Below the pieces are notes generated by a model that made no database searches, had not been told where the DNA came from, and was given only the letters and a program-made list of their open reading frames with translations. Below, in pieces: positions 62,317 to 64,000 of a stretch of DNA of 64,000 bases (its first letter is position 1; each line of letters starts with the position of its first letter). The DNA comes from Macrococcus sp. 19Msa1099. Its GTDB lineage: Bacteria > Bacillota > Bacilli > Staphylococcales > Staphylococcaceae. The stretch spans positions 62,001 to 126,000 of the forward strand of contig CP079956.2 of NCBI GenBank assembly GCA_019357535.2, in the 5' to 3' direction. The position numbers and the translations under genes were made by a program.

Positions 62317-62477
62317 GTGCAGATTTAGATTTCATTAGACAATCACTGCAGAACAGCAGAAGATTGCAAGGGCAACTTGTTGAACGTAGTGATCTCTTGC
62401 AATCTTCTGTTAGTAGAACGTCTGCTTTAGCTGACAGTGATACTGTTCTGCTAGATTGTAGAATGATAAATCTGCAC
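62317..62477 (+). ncRNA. Structured RNA element, copy B
   Basis: Same fold as the element at 56221-56402. P1: GTGCAGATTTAGATTTCATT / AATGATAAATCTGCAC (62317-62336, 62462-62477). P2: CAGAACAG / CTGTTCTG (62349-62356, 62443-62450). P3: CAGAAGATTGCAAGGG / CTCTTGCAATCTTCTG (62357-62372, 62394-62409) with cap CAA-CTTG-TTG and CGTAG. P4: GTCTGC-TTTA-GCTGAC (62420-62435). Stems differ in sequence from copy A but remain paired; the loop parts CTTG, CGTAG, TTAGT before P4 and AGTGA after P4 are shared. Confidence 0.65.
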
Positions 62478-62482
62478 AATTC

Positions 62483-62550
62483 CAAACACGCTAGTGTTTG
62501 TTCCTTGCACTGTAAGCCGACAGAAGCCCCCTGGGCTTTGTCGGCTTACT
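62483..62550. terminator. Two hairpins between RNA element and small gene
   Basis: CAAACAC-GCTA-GTGTTTG (62483-62500) and GTAAGCCGACA / TGTCGGCTTAC (62512-62522, 62539-62549) with an inner AAGCCC/GGGCTT. The second ends convergent transcripts. Confidence 0.75.
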
Positions 62551-62907
62551 TTAATAATCTGCCATATAATAGTAGTCTTCCTTATCAATATCTATCTGTT
62601 TTAATTTATGAAATGTCTCAAATGCTTCTGCTATGTAATGATAATATATATCATCATAATCATAACCACCAAAAAATGGTCCCATGTAAGTTGGTAACAA
62701 ATTACTAGCTTTTTCGGGTGCCTCGATGATTTTTATCAATCTATCGTATACATCTTCTACCATATAATTATCAAGTTTAACTCTGCCAGGATTACCTAGA
62801 TAATATCTTTCATCAAAATAACCATGTAATGCATTGAACTTTCTAAAATATGCTATTTCATCTAATCTGCCATCTTCTTCTTTTACAATATACATATCTA
62901 ATCCCAT
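62551..62907 (-). CDS. Uncharacterised GLDMY-type protein, 118 aa
   Basis: Starts MGLDMYIVKEEDGRLDEIAY then FRKFNALHGYF, the N-terminal pattern (GLDMYL...E[VI]xY[WF]RK.N.[IL]H.[WY]F) of a family of small phage- and plasmid-associated proteins without known function. The C-terminus has an acidic, Tyr-rich tail (GGYDYDDIYYHYIAEAFETF). ATG 62907 is used, 7 bases after AAGGTGGG; a GTG at 62919 overlaps the ribosome site. Confidence 0.7.
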   Translation of the reverse strand: MGLDMYIVKEEDGRLDEIAYFRKFNALHGYFDERYYLGNPGRVKLDNYMVEDVYDRLIKIIEAPEKASNLLPTYMGPFFGGYDYDDIYYHYIAEAFETFHKLKQIDIDKEDYYYMADY

Positions 62908-63112
62908 TATATATCCCACCTTTTTTTAATTTTGCATAAAGAATATAATATGTTTTATATTATATTCTTTATGTTTTATGTTTTAGGTAAGTTATACAAT
63001 CAAGTTAGCCACCTAAGGTGGAAGATACATTAATGGTTTATAAAAAAATACGCCATGACGAATTCATGTTAATATTGTAGTTCTCACACCGACAATAAAG
63101 GAATGAATTCGT

Positions 63113-64000
63113 ATGACGCATATCAATGGTAACACGAAAACCGTTAAGGGCAAACACCTTTCTAGAGATGAACGAATCATCATACAGACGTTGATCAATG
63201 AAGGATATTCAAACAGAAAAATAGCTGGAAAGCTCGGTAGAGCACCACAGACCATCAATAATGAGATAAAGCGCGGCATGTACACACAAAAGAGCCAGCA
63301 GGTACAGAATAATAAAATCTACACTTACTACAAGTGCGTCTATTCACCTGATCTTGCTCAGGATAGATACTTTGAAAATCGTATCAAGTCAGGACGTCGT
63401 CCTCTTCCCATTACAGATAATCCCTTTGTTGAATGGGCCGACAATCTGATGATACATCAGGAAATGTCTCCGGCTTCCGTTATTATGCTTGCTAAGAAAG
63501 CTAAGCTTTTTCCAGAAAGATTCATACCCTGTATAAAGACACTCTATAACTGGATTGACAGAAAACTGATAAAGACACGTAATATCAATCTTCTGATGAA
63601 GTTAAAGCTTAAGAATAAGAAGCCGACAGGCTTTACTCGTATTAATAAAAAAGTACTGGGTCAGTCTATCGAACTACGTCCTCAGGCAGTGGATACTCGC
63701 ACGACCTTCGGACATTGGGAGATAGATACCGTTGTCGGACAGAAGTCTGCCGAAGACCAGGTTCTCCTCACCATGGTTGAGAGAAAAAGTCGCTATGAAC
63801 TTATCTTAAAGATCGATGGTAAACAAACTTGCCATGTAGTCAACGCACTACGTCGTCTGATAAAGGAAACAGGAGATGCTTTCCCTAAAATATTCAAGTC
63901 TATTACATCAGATAATGGACCTGAATTCAGCGATCTTTCTGAATGCCTCAAGGGATTATCTGAAGTCTACTTCACTCACCCCTATGCCTCTTGGGAAAGA
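63113..64000 (+). CDS. IS30-family transposase of a different element, truncated by window end
   Basis: 296 codons to the window edge. N-terminal HTH (LSRDERIIIQTLINEGYSNR, KIAGKLGRAPQTINNEIKRG), a second DNA-binding region, catalytic Asp in TTFGHWEIDTVVGQK and Asp in SITSDNGPEFSDL. It is clearly different from the 319-residue IS30 copies (longer, distinct motifs, higher GC). The element's left end is probably near 63060-63090; its right end is outside. Confidence 0.92.
   Translation, partial: MTHINGNTKTVKGKHLSRDERIIIQTLINEGYSNRKIAGKLGRAPQTINNEIKRGMYTQKSQQVQNNKIYTYYKCVYSPDLAQDRYFENRIKSGRRPLPITDNPFVEWADNLMIHQEMSPASVIMLAKKAKLFPERFIPCIKTLYNWIDRKLIKTRNINLLMKLKLKNKKPTGFTRINKKVLGQSIELRPQAVDTRTTFGHWEIDTVVGQKSAEDQVLLTMVERKSRYELILKIDGKQTCHVVNALRRLIKETGDAFPKIFKSITSDNGPEFSDLSECLKGLSEVYFTHPYASWER

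Noticed and set aside
62364-62708. 114-codon plus-strand frame over the second RNA element
   Set aside because: It runs through three hairpins and the antisense of the GLDMY-type gene, and lacks a ribosome site.

Overview
The window is AT-rich Gram-positive DNA with T-box control, AGGAGG-type ribosome sites, TTG/GTG starts and IS30, IS3, IS1182 and IS607-type elements. It fits Staphylococcaceae (Staphylococcus, Macrococcus or a relative). It looks like plasmid and chromosome-type segments joined through repeated insertion sequences, mainly four copies of one IS30-family element at about 3.3, 25.9, 32.8 and 57.4 kb.

Layout. 1-3.3 kb: thrS with its T-box leader, a P-loop kinase-like gene, a glyoxalase remnant and a HIT-family gene. 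3.3-4.6 kb: a dead IS30 copy abutting the 3' end of a plasmid Rep_3 initiator gene. 4.6-25.8 kb: a plasmid backbone with a ParA partition operon, an operon containing a ClpB-like double AAA+ ATPase, a 37-residue hydrophobic peptide, a second initiator-like gene with an antisense-RNA-type leader, and half of a Gram-positive type IV secretion locus (polytopic VirB6/TrbL-like protein, lipoprotein, small membrane proteins, coiled-coil protein, VirB4-like protein without a P-loop). An IS607-type tnpB element interrupts this half. 25.9-33.9 kb: between two IS30 copies lie a subtilase/AAA+ pair resembling IetAS, a dead resolvase and a complete Rep_3 replicon with iterons. 33.9-42.6 kb: a nine-enzyme cluster under an Rgg/PlcR-type regulator. 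42.8-44 kb: an IS3 element. 44-55.2 kb: the other half of the transfer locus (peptidoglycan hydrolase, membrane proteins, a recombinase-like regulator, a secreted nuclease, an FtsK/TcpA-like coupling ATPase and a protein of about eight tandem helix-turn-helix-like modules). 55.3-57.3 kb: toxin and immunity remnants, a structured RNA, and a LexA-box operon with a YolD-like gene. 57.4-64 kb: IS30 copy 4, a pilin-like fragment, mntH with a DtxR/MntR-like operator, a broken IS1182 element, a second copy of the structured RNA, a small gene and the start of a different IS30-type transposase.

The most notable system is at 34.0-42.6 kb. A divergent RRNPP regulator faces a 31-codon gene for a pheromone-like peptide. 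A 16-bp sequence one base from the PlcR-box consensus lies between them. Downstream follow a GNAT, a LOG-type nucleotide phosphoribohydrolase, an SbnI/SerK-like ParB-fold protein, an HpaB-type monooxygenase, a Nudix hydrolase, an M24 peptidase-like enzyme, an SbnA/CysK-like PLP enzyme, PyrE and PyrD. I infer a quorum-controlled pathway for a small amino-acid or nucleobase antimetabolite; the product is not known from sequence.

A second unexplained item is a multi-stem RNA present in two diverged copies (56.2 and 62.3 kb) whose helices are kept by compensatory changes. No recognisable relaxase gene is present, although most other parts of a conjugation machine are.
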